Shown one piece after another: positions 42,063 to 52,484 of a DNA stretch of 64,000 bases. The notes below the pieces were generated by a model, which did no database searches, was not told where the DNA came from, and saw only the letters and a program-made list of their open reading frames with translations. The translations under genes were made by a program, and so were the position numbers. Within the stretch, counting starts at the first letter, position 1. The number at the start of each line of letters is the position of its first letter. Source of the stretch: Dromiciops gliroides (lineage: Eukaryota; Chordata; Mammalia; Microbiotheria; Microbiotheriidae); the NCBI RefSeq assembly GCF_019393635.1, contig NC_057861.1, positions 54,945,532-55,009,531 of the forward strand, in the 5' to 3' direction.

Positions 42063-42285
42063 TGGGGGACAGCTAGGTGACACAGTGGATAAAATATTGG
42101 GCCTAGAGTCAGGAAGATTCACGTCAGCCTCAGAAACTCACTAGCTCTGTGACCCTGGGCAAGTCACTTAACTGTTTGCCTGTTTCCTCATTTGTAAAAT
42201 GAGAAACAGCAAACCACTCCAGCACCTTTGCCAAGAAAACCTCAAATGGGATCATGCAGCATTAGATATAACTGAACAACAACAA
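42063..42285 (+). repeat. Mar1-type SINE
   Basis: GGGGGACAGCTAGGTGACAC, GTTTCCTCATTTGTAAAATG, GAAACAGCAAACCACTCCAG, CTCAAATGGGATCATGCAGC, CTGAACAACAACAAG. Confidence 0.9.
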
Positions 42286-43356
42286 GGTCGGGGTTGGGGG
42301 AGGGGGTTGGAGGAGGGAATAGGCAGGAGGAGACACACTGGCCAGGAATTCCTTTAGGATTTTACGATGTTGTTTCTATAGTGTGTTCCCCCTTTAACTT
42401 TGTTCTGTTCAACAAACATTAATTAAGCACTCAAATACCTGTATTTCTCAGTTCTTCAATCTAGTTGACTCTCATGACCTATTCCTTCTCCCCATCTGAG
42501 CTACAGATAGGGACAATTCCACTCTTGTTTTTCCTACCACCCACATTTGTTCTACTTCCACATCCAAGAATTCTGAATTTCCATTGTTATCATAATGTTT
42601 GATCTCCCTCTATGCCTCTTAAGCCTCTCACTGCCATTCCACCCATCCCTCAGTGCTATCCCAGGTCTCCTTCCTTTCCGATCTCAACTACTACATGAAC
42701 AAGTCCAATTCTAGACCATCCTCCATGCTAGAATCCCTTGATCCCTTGGCCTCTCATTGACCATGTTTTGCTAAACACCAACCATGGGTCACTCAAACCA
42801 TCTGCCTGTTTCTCTCCTACTCATTTGCTGCTGAACAGAATGGAGGAAATCACAAAACTTTGCTGACTGGGTCCATGACAAGTTTACCCGAGCTAATCTC
42901 TGGGTGGGCGCTCATTGTAAGAAGGCAATCCTATGATAGATCCTTCTTAATGGATTCCATATCCCACTCACCACAGCAGCTGTTCCAAACCTTTTCTTCT
43001 TTCCTTAGGCCTCCCATGCTATGTCCCTAGCCTTTCTGCTAAAGACCTCAAATTGTACTTCCCAGATTAAATTGACACCATTTGTTGAGAACTCCCTCTT
43101 CCTCTCCTCCCCTTCCTCAACTCACATCCCTATGACATATTCCCCACCCCCATCTACTCCTTCACTGAAGTCTCTGATGATGAGACGGCCCTTCTACTTG
43201 TCAAGGCCAACCCATCTCCATGTACCCTTGATCCATCTCCTCTCATCTTTTCAAGCGGATTGACTCCAGTATCACTCTCTCTCTATTCTTCAGTCTCTCC
43301 ATATCTATTGGTACCTTCCCTGTGCCTACAAACACACCCAGGTGTCCCCCATTCTT

Positions 43357-43506
43357 TTTTTTTTTTTTTGGTGGGGCAATGAGGGTTAAGTGACTTGCCT
43401 AGGTTCACACAGCTTATAAGTGTCAAGTGTCTGAAGCCAGATTTGAACTCAGGTCCTCCTGAATTCAGGGAGGGTGCTTTATCACTGTACCACTTAGCTG
43501 CCCCTG
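43357..43506 (-). mobile_element. WSINE1-type SINE nested in L2
   Basis: Antisense copy. Perfect 16-bp TSD GGTGTCCCCCATTCTT (43341-43356, 43507-43522). Confidence 0.97.
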
Positions 43507-43539
43507 GGTGTCCCCCATTCTTGCAAAAACCTCCATTAG

Positions 43540-43706
43540 GGGCAGCTAGGTGGCACAGTGGATAGAGCACTGGTCCTGGAGTCAGGAGTACCTGAGTTCA
43601 AATCTGGCCTAGACACTTAACACTTACTAGCTGTGTGACCCTGGGCAAGTCACTTAACCCCAATTGCCTCACTAAAAAAACCCAAAAAACCAAAACCAAA
43701 AACCAA
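43540..43706 (+). mobile_element. WSINE1-type SINE nested in L2
   Basis: Sense copy 33 bp from the previous one, in opposite orientation. TSD AAAAACCTCCATTAG (43525-43539) and AAAAACCTCCACTAG (43707-43721). Confidence 0.96.
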
Positions 43707-43919
43707 AAAAACCTCCACTAGATCCTACCATGCCAGCCAGGCATCATCCTATATCTCTCCTTCCTGTTCATTTAACCCCCTTAAAATAAAACAAAACAAA
43801 TTGCTATCTCCACGTGTTCTTCTCCCAATCCCTTCTAACCATTCTGCAATCTGGCATCTGATCTCATCATCACCTGAAACTTTTCTCCAAAGTCACCAAT
43901 CAGTGAGGGCCCAAGACAT

Positions 43920-44505
43920 ATCCTTCAAGGACACCCACACTTAGTGCACATGACTTGGATGAAGATCCATCACAAGACTGAGAAGGAGCAGTCAGACAAA
44001 GGAGGAGAAGACTCTTGCACTTTTCCAGTAACCAATGGAGTGAAGTAGGGGTATGTGCTTGCTCTCATGTTTTTTGGTATGTTTTCAGTGATGCTGTCAG
44101 ATGCCTTCAGCAAGGATGAAGACAGCATCACAGTCAGTTACACTGAGGATAAATTATTTAACTTGAAAATGCTATAAGCCAAGACTAAAGTAGAGGGAGA
44201 GTTGGAGTGTGACTTTTTGTTGCAAATGATTGGGCACTCAATGCAGCCTTTGAAGCTGAGATGCAACAAAGTCTGGATTGATTCTCGGCTGCTTGTGCTA
44301 ATTTTGGCATAACACCAAGAAAACATAGGTTCTCCACCAATAGCATCACACCATCCATCCATGGAACCATCAGTTACAGCAGATGGAGAAATTTTGAATG
44401 CCGTGGATAAGTTCACTTATGTTGGTGGTATACTTTCTAGAGATATACACATATCGATAATGAGGTCCACCCATGCATTGCCAGAGTTAGTTTAATGTTT
44501 GGGAA
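43920..44505 (+). repeat. Ancient RTE-clade LINE, reverse-transcriptase fragment
   Basis: The sense frame near 44045 reads VCACSHVFWYVFSDAVRCLQ in one frame and MFSVMLSDAFSKDEDSITVS in another. RTE elements carry LFSxMFSxMLxDAF here. Further on, TTTGCAAATGATTGGGCACT (44215) gives FANDWALNA, the position of the catalytic FADD box (D to N). AFEAEMQQS follows, then a C-terminal block near 44395 (NAVDKFTYVGG in the shifted frame). Stops and frameshifts throughout. It starts where the L2 ends. Confidence 0.7.
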
Positions 44506-44509
44506 GCAT

Positions 44510-44675
44510 TTAGACATCACATTTTACTCTTACAGCAACCAGGGGCAGGTAGGTACTATTATTATCTCCATTTTACAGATGAAGAAATGGAGGCTTGAGA
44601 GAGATTAAGAGTCACACTGCTAGTATCTGAGGCAGGATTTGATTCTCTACACACTATACTACCCAGCTGCCTCAT
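44510..44675 (-). repeat. MIR fragment
   Basis: CATCACATTTTACTCTTACA, ATTATCTCCATTTTACAGAT, ACTATACTACCCAGCTGCCT. Confidence 0.78.
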
Positions 44676-44689
44676 CAACTCTATATAAA

Positions 44690-45260
44690 GATTATTCCTT
44701 TATTTTTATGTCTAGACCTAGTTTCTCTCCTAAATTTCAGTGCTGCATTATGGACTATTTGACATCTCCAGTTGTATCTCACAGGCACCTAGAACTCAAA
44801 ATATCCCAAATAGGGAAATTCTAATTTCCCTGTTTCTGTTGAAGGTAACACCATTCTTCCAATCACCCAGGTCTATAACCCAGGAGTCATTCATGACCCG
44901 TTCTTTTTGCCTCCCAACCCAATTCCCAATACACAAGCAGTCACAAAGTCTGGTGGATCCAACCTAGCTACTATCTCTTACCACCAACCCAATTTGGGCT
45001 CTTACCTGGACATCTGCAAGGGCCTCTTCATTTGTCTCCTGCTTCCAGCTTTGCCCTTCCCAATCCATTCTCTATGAGACTGCCAGACTGATATTCCTAA
45101 AACACAGATCTGACCTTCTCACTCTCATGCTCAAGAAGCTCCAATGGCTCCCTCTTGTCTTTCGGATAAAATACAAATTCCTGTTTGGCATTTCCAGCAC
45201 CTTCCTTGACTCTGCTTCATACTGCCCCCTAGCTCAGTGCAAGTGCCCCTTCCTACAGAA
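44690..45260 (+). repeat. L2 LINE, RT C-terminal region
   Basis: AGTCATTCATGACCCGTTCT, CATCTGCAAGGGCCTCTTCA, CTGCCAGACTGATATTCC, AAACACAGATCTGACCTTCT, AAGCTCCAATGGCTCCCTCT, the sense L2 order to the KIYKF-type block. Confidence 0.8.
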
Positions 45261-45344
45261 AGCAACTGGGGTGGGGGTGGCAGATGGTGGTAATGTGTGT
45301 GTTTGTGTGTGTGGGGGGTAATAGCCCAAAGGCTATTACAGAAA

Positions 45345-45800
45345 TTATTTTATACAGATTTTGTCTTTAATTTTTTACACACATGTCCCCACCTAATAGA
45401 ACGTAGGCTCCTTAGGGGCAAAGACTTTGCATGTTTGCTTTTGTGTCTCCAGTGCCTAGTGTTATGCCTGCCACAGGGTAGGGCAGCTAGGTGGCCCAAT
45501 GGATAGAGCACTGCCTCTGGAGTCAAGAGTTCAAATCTCACCTCAGACATTTATTAGCTGAGTGACCCTGGGCAAGTCACTTAACCCCAGTTGCCTTAAA
45601 CATCTGGGGTCATCTCCAGTCATTCTGATCTATATCTTGGCACTGGACCCAGATGGCTCTGGAGGAGAGAGTGAAGTTGGTGACCTTGCACAGCCCTCCC
45701 TCACTTCAATGCAATTCAGTGCAAGTCATGATATCATTCTGACAAACAAGAAGCCACAGGTAGGCAGCTAATAAATAAATGCTTGCTGAATTGAAGCTCT
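45345..45800 (+). repeat. L2 3' end split by a SINE
   Basis: Left part to 45481: AACGTAGGCTCCTTAGGGGC, CCAGTGCCTAGTGTTATGCC. Right part from 45753: GCAGCTAATAAATAAATGCT. Confidence 0.8.
45482..45752 (+). mobile_element. SINE with long RTE-like 3' domain
   Basis: Standard head and core, then about 155 bp unlike the A-tailed copies: ATCTGGGGTCATCTCCAGTC, GGACCCAGATGGCTCTGGAG, GTGACCTTGCACAGCCCTCC, AGTGCAAGTCATGATATCAT. TSD GCCACAGGGTAG/GCCACAGGTAG. This is another Mar1-like SINE class, known from marsupials. Confidence 0.85.
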
Positions 45801-46480
45801 TAATCTCCCCAGGGGGAAAAAAAAAACCAAAAGTGAGTGTCTTAGACCAATGCCCAGACATCCCATAAATGTTTGCTGCTAGTGACAGTACCTAGTGACA
45901 GATTATGAGGGAACTTCTCTTGTGTTCACAGTAAGAGTCATCTAGAGAGCAAAAGAACAAACTGATTTCCCCACATCTATTCAGGTTTAAGAGCATCTGT
46001 TAGGTTAAGCAGTTTATGACTGAGCTAAAGCAACCTGTTTATTACAAATAATAGGAAAGTTTATCTCGACCCAAAACAACAGTTTCTTTAGACTTTTAAA
46101 TGGCCTCCTAAAGACAATAGCTTCACGTGACTAGTGACCTCAGAGATCATGCGGGTCATTTGCCATAGCAGGCGTGCACTATTCTAGCTGGTTGTTAGGT
46201 AAGGCAGGTACAGAAAAACAACCAAGGGACCAAGCCCATTACCTCCCAGTGCTATGAGAGTCGATCTCTTGGGACTGGATCTGAAACATTGGCTACAGTT
46301 GTTTCCCTTTCCCTAACACTTGCCTACTTGGCTTTCTAAGTCACCATACCTTACTTTTCTGGCTAGCAGTGCACAAGCTCAGGAGCCTTCCCATGGAGTG
46401 AACTCAGTGGCCTCCACAAATCGTTCCAATGATTGGATTCTGTGACTCTGGGAGCTGAGTGGGGTGAAGCCTTCAAACCT
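45801..46480. other. Unique, low-repeat island (part 1)
   Basis: No repeat recognised. Well-mixed sequence including GACTGAGCTAAAGCAACCTG and TTTATCTCGACCCAAAACAA. A plausible conserved noncoding element, untested. Confidence 0.4.
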
Positions 46481-46685
46481 TAGCACTGGAATGTCATGTC
46501 CTAGTTGGAAGGGACATTAGATCCCACAGCCATGGACTCTCCGGGCTCTTACAGACTGAACAGTTTTTATTGTGCAGCTGGAGAAATGAGGGTCTAGAGA
46601 ATGGGCTATATCTGCAAGGCCATAGAACCAGAAAGTGAGGCAGGCCTAGATCTCAAGTCTCCTGCCTCACATAGCCCAGCACATG
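46480..46685 (-). repeat. MIR fragment
   Basis: ACTGGAATGTCATGTCCTAG, AAGGGACATTAGATCCC, CAGCTGGAGAAATGAGGGTC, CCAGAAAGTGAGGCAGG. Confidence 0.6.
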
Positions 46686-46689
46686 GACA

Positions 46690-47394
46690 CTGCATCTAAG
46701 TTGTCCTGTTCTTGTGAGGAGGAAGATGAACTTCACTGCCAGATAAAGACTTGTAGCTTCATGGCTTCCCTCCACTGATGCAGGTAGCAAATCTTCTGGG
46801 ATTTAAAAGCTTTTCAGGAACTGCTGTGGTTGCAAACTCTGTTGATGAACTTCTCTGAATTTAGCAAAGTCGGTCCTCAGAGGATACACAGTCTGTCAGA
46901 CTTTAATCAGGACACTTAATCTAGAGTGGGAAAGTCTTCAAAAAACACACTAGTGGAGCCCATATAAACTCTGAGAATACTTGTCCCAGCTCCCATTCCC
47001 ACTGATGAAATGTATCCCCATAGATTGGCTCCATCTCCCATTGAGGGTTGTAAAGGTTCTTGAGCAGTTAGAAGTAATTCTATAATGCCTCTGCTCAAGT
47101 TCCCACTGGCGTTCTTCCCCCTAAAATTATCAGTTGAGAAACAATTGAGTTGGCCAGCCTTAAGTAAAATACCCCTTAGAAAGGGGTATTTATTAGAGAG
47201 TTACAATAAAGTTGGTACAAAACACCTCCTCCCCCGACAAAGTCTAAAATTATTTGGAATTTCCTCACTTGGAGGCAAACTTGTATATTGTGGTTGTGGA
47301 TTTGACTGAGAAACAGAGAAAGGCATTATTCAGGGCCAAGCAAGATAACCAAGGTGGGGGGGGGGGGGCGTCAAAGATTGACTGCCAGGCAAAG
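46690..47394. other. Low-repeat stretch
   Basis: No clear repeat. Contains G13 (47356-47368). Frames at 46916-47309 lack support. Confidence 0.4.
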
Positions 47395-47545
47395 TGACAG
47401 TGGAAGGAGCTGGGAGCCATTTAAATTTAAATCCTATCTTTGCTACTTAGTAGCTGTGTGGTCTTGGGCAAATAGTTTAACCTTTCTCAGAAGCATCTAT
47501 AAAATGAGGGGGTTGGAGTAGGTAATCTTTCTTTCTGATCTTTGG
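47395..47545 (+). repeat. MIR-type SINE
   Basis: CAGTGGAAGGAGCTGGGAGC, TTTGCTACTTAGTAGCTGTG, AAAATGAGGGGGTTGGAGTA. Confidence 0.7.
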
Positions 47546-47684
47546 GAGAATTAGAATAATAGCCTGTAAAATGGCCCTGAATAGCTTTCCCACAGAGGAG
47601 ACCTGACACAGTCTGAGGACAGGCGGCCTCATGGGAATATGTAGGGCTTCCCAAGGGGGAGAGTTTGGAAAGGGACAGCACTCA

Positions 47685-47865
47685 CAGGGTCACAGAATTT
47701 AGATCTGTAATGGAACTCGGAGCTCATTTAATCCACATCCGAATTTTACAGATGAAAACACTAAGACTCATGTAGAGAAAGTGACTTACCCAAGGTCATA
47801 TAGGCAGTAAGTAAGTAGCAAGGCTGGGATTCAAACCCAGGTCTTCTGACTTGACATTACTTCCC
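47685..47865 (-). repeat. MIR fragment
   Basis: CACAGAATTTAGATCTGTAA, TTTTACAGATGAAAACACTA, CTTACCCAAGGTCATATAGG, CAAACCCAGGTCTTCTGACT. Confidence 0.82.
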
Positions 47866-47869
47866 TGAT

Positions 47870-48156
47870 CATGGGATTCATCAGACCATAGTGAGTAAAT
47901 TCTGGTTTTATTGGTTAAAAAAAAAAATTGCCTCAGTCACTTATAGTGTGAGCTCAGTTTATATACCTTTGGTTTGAACGGTATTTATTGAGGCCAGATT
48001 TCCTGTGATGAATTAAGGGGATGATCATGAAGTCAGTTCAGAGGGCTGTTTAAATGCCTCTCTGGTCCCTAGAGGGTGAGCACAGGTCCGCTTTTCCTCT
48101 AGAAACATTTGGGTGTTTTTGCAGGGGATTTTCCATCCATGCAATAACCTCTGTTG

Positions 48157-48187
<31 letters not shown>

Positions 48188-48770
48188 TGCGATTAAGTTT
48201 AGCAGAGAGCTGAAAACCCCCCAAGCTCCCAGCTCTGCACTGACAGGATGGCTCCGGCAAGCAGCCCAGCACCAAGTCTGCAGGGACAGCAGTGGGTGGT
48301 ATCAGCACCCAGGCTCTGGAGTCGGGAAACCCTCTGCCCACACAGCTACCCCCACTGCCCTTGTACAGCCAGGCAGCTGAGAAGACTAGGCCAGGGGAGG
48401 CAATGGGGCAGGAAGGGAGGGTAATGAGAGGTCTGGGCGTCACTCCCCACAGAGTGAAAGGGTAAGGCTGAATCATAAACACACGACTCAGAGTGGTGCT
48501 TTTCAAGGTGTGAGGGAGGAGCAGCAAGGCTCAAGAGGAACCCCAAGACAAAAGCCAGTCACACACAGGCAAGCTGGCATCGTGTGGGGGAGTGGGTAGG
48601 AAGGCCCATCAGATGAAGCCATGATAGGAAAGTGCAAAAGACAGGAAGGGGCCTTCTCACGTGAGAGAAGTGATTTAACATTTTGAATAGAGGCACTGGA
48701 TGCCCAACCTTCCCTCCTCTCCTGCCTGTGCTTCTGATTCTCTGGACTTTGCACCAGGGTCCCCTCCCAG
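47870..48770. other. Unique island with trinucleotide repeat
   Basis: Nearly repeat-free. A (GTT)4(GCT)8-type run lies at 48149-48190. Several frames cross it: one plus (48054-48380) puts an Ala run on it and one minus (48099-48527) a Ser-Asn run. Neither has splice-site or family support. GC is higher than in neighbouring sequence. Confidence 0.4.
48149..48190 (+). repeat. (GTT)n(GCT)n trinucleotide repeat
   Basis: Four TTG-type then eight GCT-type units without interruption. Confidence 0.97.
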
Positions 48771-48877
48771 AAGGTACTGTTCCCCCTAGCCCAGACCTTT
48801 CAGCTCCCTTTTAGCTTTTAGGTGTTGTCTTCCCCCATCAGAATCTAAATTCTTTGAATGCACAGACTGCCTTGTAT

Positions 48878-48878
48878 T

Positions 48879-48956
<78 letters not shown>

Positions 48957-49028
48957 TTCCTTCCTTCCTTCCTTCCTTCCTTCCTTCCTTCCTTCCTTCC
49001 TTCCTTCTTCTTTCTTTCTTTCTTTCCT

Positions 49029-49100
<72 letters not shown>

Positions 49101-49278
49101 TTCTCTCTCTCTCTCTCTCTTTTTCTTTTCTTTTCTTTTTTTTGCCGGGCAATAAGGGTTAAGTGACTTGCCCAAGGCCACACGGCTAGTAAGCATCAAG
49201 TGTCTGAAGCTGGATTTGAAGTCAGGTGTTCCTGACTCCAGGGCTGGTGCTTCATCCACTGCACCACCTAGCTGCCCC
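48878..49278 (-). mobile_element. WSINE1-type SINE with giant (TTTC)n/(TTCC)n tail
   Basis: SINE body 49145-49278 (antisense). Its A-tail side is a tetranucleotide tract of about 265 bp (48878-49144): TTTC, then TTCC (48956-49008), TTTC, then CT and TTTTC. TSD CTGCCTTGTAT (48867-48877) and CTGTCTTATAT (49279-49289). The target is an L2 3' end (48800-48877). Lys-Glu-Arg or Phe-Leu-Ser frames are artefacts. Confidence 0.93.
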
Positions 49279-49289
49279 CTGTCTTATAT

Positions 49290-50445
49290 ATTTTTTTCAC
49301 TGCAACAAACATTTATTTTATTTTTTCCAGTTACATGTAACGGTAGTTTTCAACATTCATTTTCATAAGATTTAGAGTTCCAAGTTTTTCTCCCTCCCTC
49401 CCTTTCCTCCCATCTCCACAAGACAGCAACCAATCTAGTATAGGTTATATATGTTCAATCCACAAGTGCTCTTTTTATCAATCAGTTCTTTCTATAGGAG
49501 TGGATATTATACTTCATCATTAGTCCCTTGGGATTGTCTTGGATCACTGTATTGCTGAGAGTTGTTAAGTCATTCACAATTGTTCATAGAAAAATACTGC
49601 TAGGGGGGGGCTAGGTGGTGCAGTGGATAAAGCACCGGCCCTGGATTCAGGAGTACCTGAGTTCAAATCCGGCCTCAGACACTTGACACTTACTAGCTGT
49701 GTGACCCTGGGCAAGTCACTTAACCCCCATTGCCCTGCAAAAAAAAAAAAAAGAAAAATACTGCTGTCACTATGCACAATGTCCTCCCAGTTCTGCTCAC
49801 TTCACTATACATCAGTTCATATGAGTCTTTCCAGGTTTTTCTGGTATCATCCTGTTTGCCATTTCCTATGGCACAATACCATTCCACTACAATCATGTAC
49901 CACAGCTTCTTCAATCATTCCTCAATTGATGGACATTCCCTTGATTTCCAATTCTTAGCCACCACAAAGAATTACTATAAATATTGTTTTGTACAATTTT
50001 TTCCCCTTTTCTCTTTTTCACGATTACTGTTGTTAACTGTTTCCCTCTATCCTATTCCCTTCCCCATGATATTTATTCTATTATCCATCTTCTTTCACCC
50101 TATCCCTCTTCAAAAGAGATTTGCCTCTGACCCTCCCTTTTTTTGCCCCTTTCTCTTTATCTCCTTCCTCTCCTATTTTCCTGTAGGGTTAGATAGATTA
50201 CTCCACCCAATTGAGTGTGTATGTTATTCCCTCCTAGAAACAATTCTAATGAGATTAAGGTCTTTGAGCCTATTCTGATGAGTGTAAAGTTCATTTACTG
50301 CCCTGCTCCTCCCCCATCTCTTCTCCCACTCCATAAGCCCTTTCCTATTTCTTTCATGTGGGATTTCACCCCATGCTACCTCTGCCCTTCCCCCTCCCCA
50401 GTGCATTCCTCTCACCCCTCAATTTTACCCTAAAGATGTCTTCAT
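49290..50445 (-). repeat. L1 3' region (antisense) with nested SINE
   Basis: TTATTTTTTCCAGTTACATG, TCTCCCTCCCTCCCTTTCCT, GGATTGTCTTGGATCACTGT, CTCAATTGATGGACATTCCC, then the region with AATTGAGTGTGTATGTTATT and TCATGTGGGATTTCACCCC. The longer antisense frames here are L1. Confidence 0.8.
49602..49751 (+). mobile_element. WSINE1-type SINE nested in L1
   Basis: Sense copy. TSD AGAAAAATACTGCT (49588-49601, 49752-49765). Confidence 0.96.
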
Positions 50446-50525
50446 GGGACAGCTAGGTGACACAGTGGACAAAACATCCACCCTGGACCCAGGAGAACCC
50501 CAGCCAAAACCTGGCCTCAGCCCTG
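50445..50525 (+). repeat. Truncated WSINE1-type SINE head
   Basis: GGGACAGCTAGGTGACACAG to CCTGGCCTCAG. It breaks off before the CACTTACTAGCTG block. Confidence 0.85.
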
Positions 50526-50541
50526 TCTTGTATGTAGTTCT

Positions 50542-50694
50542 TTTTTTTTTTTAAATTAATAGTATTTTATTTTTTTTCCATTACATGTAAAGATAGTTCT
50601 CAACCTTTGTTTATACAAGCTTTACAATTTCAGATTTTTCTCCCTCCCTCCCCTCCCTCCCCCCTCTGCTAGACAGCAGGCAATCTGATATAGG

Positions 50695-50765
<71 letters not shown>

Positions 50766-50997
50766 TAATAACATTAATCCTATTTCTGAATTAGTCATGT
50801 TATAAGAGAAAAAAATCAGAGCAATGATGGAAAACCTCAAAACAGAAAAAAAACAACAGCATCAAAAACAAAAGAAATAGTATGGTTCATTTAGCATCTA
50901 TACTCCACAGTTCTTTTTTTTTTTCCCCTGGATTTGGAGATCCTCTTCCATCACGAGTTCCCTGGAACTCTTCTGTGCCATTGCATTGGTGAGAAGA
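50542..50997 (-). mobile_element. L1 3' end, 5'-truncated
   Basis: 456 bp. TSD TTGTATGTAGTTCT (50528-50541, 50998-51011). Same subfamily as the L1 at 10973-11777, with a (TA)n(CA)n tract at 50696-50765 in the homologous position. Confidence 0.95.
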
Positions 50998-51011
50998 TTG
51001 TATGTAGTTCT

Positions 51012-51305
51012 AATCCCAAATCTTAGCAGTGTCTAGTGCATTTTGTTCAGCCATTCACTCGTGTCTGATTCTTTGTGTATGGTCCATGGGGTTTTATTGG
51101 CAAAAATACTGGAATGGTTTGCCATTTCCTTCTTCAGTGGATGAAGGCAGAGGTTAAGAGACTTGCCCAGGGTCACAAAGCTAGTAAGTGTCTGAGACTG
51201 GATTTGAACTCAAGTCTTCCTGACTTCTGACCCAGAGCTTTATTTACTGCGCCACCCAGTGGCCTCCTCTGTCTAGCACGTAATAAATGCTAAATAAATG
51301 CTTGT
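51012..51305 (+). repeat. L2 tail split by an antisense Mar1 SINE
   Basis: L2 tail AATCTTAGCAGTGTCTAGTG and, after the SINE, GTCTAGCACGTAATAAATGC. The antisense Mar1 (51045-51268) has CACTCGTGTCTGATTCTTTG, GGAATGGTTTGCCATTTCC and GCGCCACCCAGTGGCC. Confidence 0.82.
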
Positions 51306-51754
51306 GGCCCACAAGATAGCATGGGAATGGTAACATGGTGGCCACTGACTTCTTTGGCTGACTGTTAGCATGAAACTCTGCGTCTGTGAGGGATGGGGGC
51401 AGCAGCCACTTTAGGGAGCAAACACACCTCAACAAATTGATCACAAGCCTGTGGCAAAGTCCTAGAGACCCTGGGTGTTTACAGCTTTGTTGGTAAGGTG
51501 TGTGTTGTGGCTACAATTCTTCAACAAGAACAAGTTGAATGAGATGGCTGCTGAGGTCCCTTCTAACTCAGATTCTAGGAGGTCAAATGACTTAAAAAGT
51601 GACATAAAAGATGAAGAGGCTGAGATTTTGAGAGAAATGACTAATTACAGATAGTAATGGGACTTGAAGTTTCTAGGATTCCAAGTTCAATGCTCTTTCC
51701 CATAGACTACACTATAGCCATTACTTTAAATCATTTTTAATACTATTTTCAGGT

Positions 51755-52345
51755 GACAATCAACAAGCATTAATTATGCACTTACTATGTATCAGGCACT
51801 TAAGCACTAGGAATACAAGGAAAGACAAAAACATGGTCCCTGCCCTTAGGGAGCTCATTTTAAATGGGGTAGAATGACATGCAAATGACCATACAAATAA
51901 TCAGTTAGGTGGTGCCATAGTGAAAAACTCCTTCCTGAGTTCAAATCTGGCCTCAGACACTTACTAGCTGTGTGACCCTGAGCAAGTCACTTTACCCTGC
52001 TTGCCTCAGTTTCCTCATTTGAAAAATGAACTGGGGAAGGAAATGGCAAACCACTTCAGTATCTTTGCCAAGAAAACCTCAAATGAGGTCACAAAGAGTC
52101 AAATATGACTGAAAAATTACAAATATAAGATCTAGTCAGTGTGAATGAAAGGTAATCTCAGAGGTAAGGCGTTAGTACCCTGGAAGACCGAGAAAGCCTC
52201 CTGCAGAAAGGGGGATCTGAGCTGATTTTGGAAGAAATCAGAGGCCAAGAGCTAGAACTAAGAAGGAAGAACATTCTAGGCATGGGGGACAGCCAATGCA
52301 AAAGCCTCAAGTCAGGAGATAAGAGTGAGGAAGAGCACACATTTA
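51755..52345 (-). repeat. L2 3' half (antisense) with nested Mar1 SINE
   Basis: AATCAACAAGCATTAATTAT, CTATGTATCAGGCACTTAAG, GCCCTTAGGGAGCTCATTTT; then 52140-52345 GATCTGAGCTGATTTTGGAA, ACATTCTAGGCATGGGGGAC. Mar1 (sense) at 51900-52130: CACTTACTAGCTGTGTGACC, AATGGCAAACCACTTCAGTA, GAGGTCACAAAGAGTC. Confidence 0.82.
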
Positions 52346-52484
52346 CTGTCAATCAGACGATCTGTTAAAGAAGAAAGAGAATTAAAAGGGAATTGTAGGA
52401 ACCTTGGACTTGGGGAAAGTGAAAGATGAGACAGCAATCTGTCTGAACTAACTGACTCAACCAGGGTCCAGTGGGTAGGTGACA

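Larger units (their letters stand above)
42440..43910 (+). repeat. L2 LINE, endonuclease end to RT start, with two nested SINEs
   Basis: Sense L2. Near 43165-43245 a frame reads SDDETALLLVKANPSPCTLD, the block just before RT domain 1. 43730-43905 gives CCAGCCAGGCATCATCC... and TTTTCTCCAAAGTCACC, the next RT blocks. Frames are broken. Confidence 0.78.

Noticed and set aside
43021..43263. Host Ser/Pro-rich protein
   Set aside because: The translation and its neighbours follow L2 LINE order (the SDDETALLL...ANPSPCTLD region).
47356..47368. G-run as a G-quadruplex promoter
   Set aside because: A single homopolymer of Gs with no nearby transcription start evidence.
48845..49166. CRISPR-like or satellite array
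   Set aside because: The tract is a simple tetranucleotide run tied to one SINE insertion, with no spacers.
48786..49259. Long Lys/Glu/Arg or Phe/Leu/Ser frames
   Set aside because: Direct translations of the TTTC microsatellite and the adjoining SINE.
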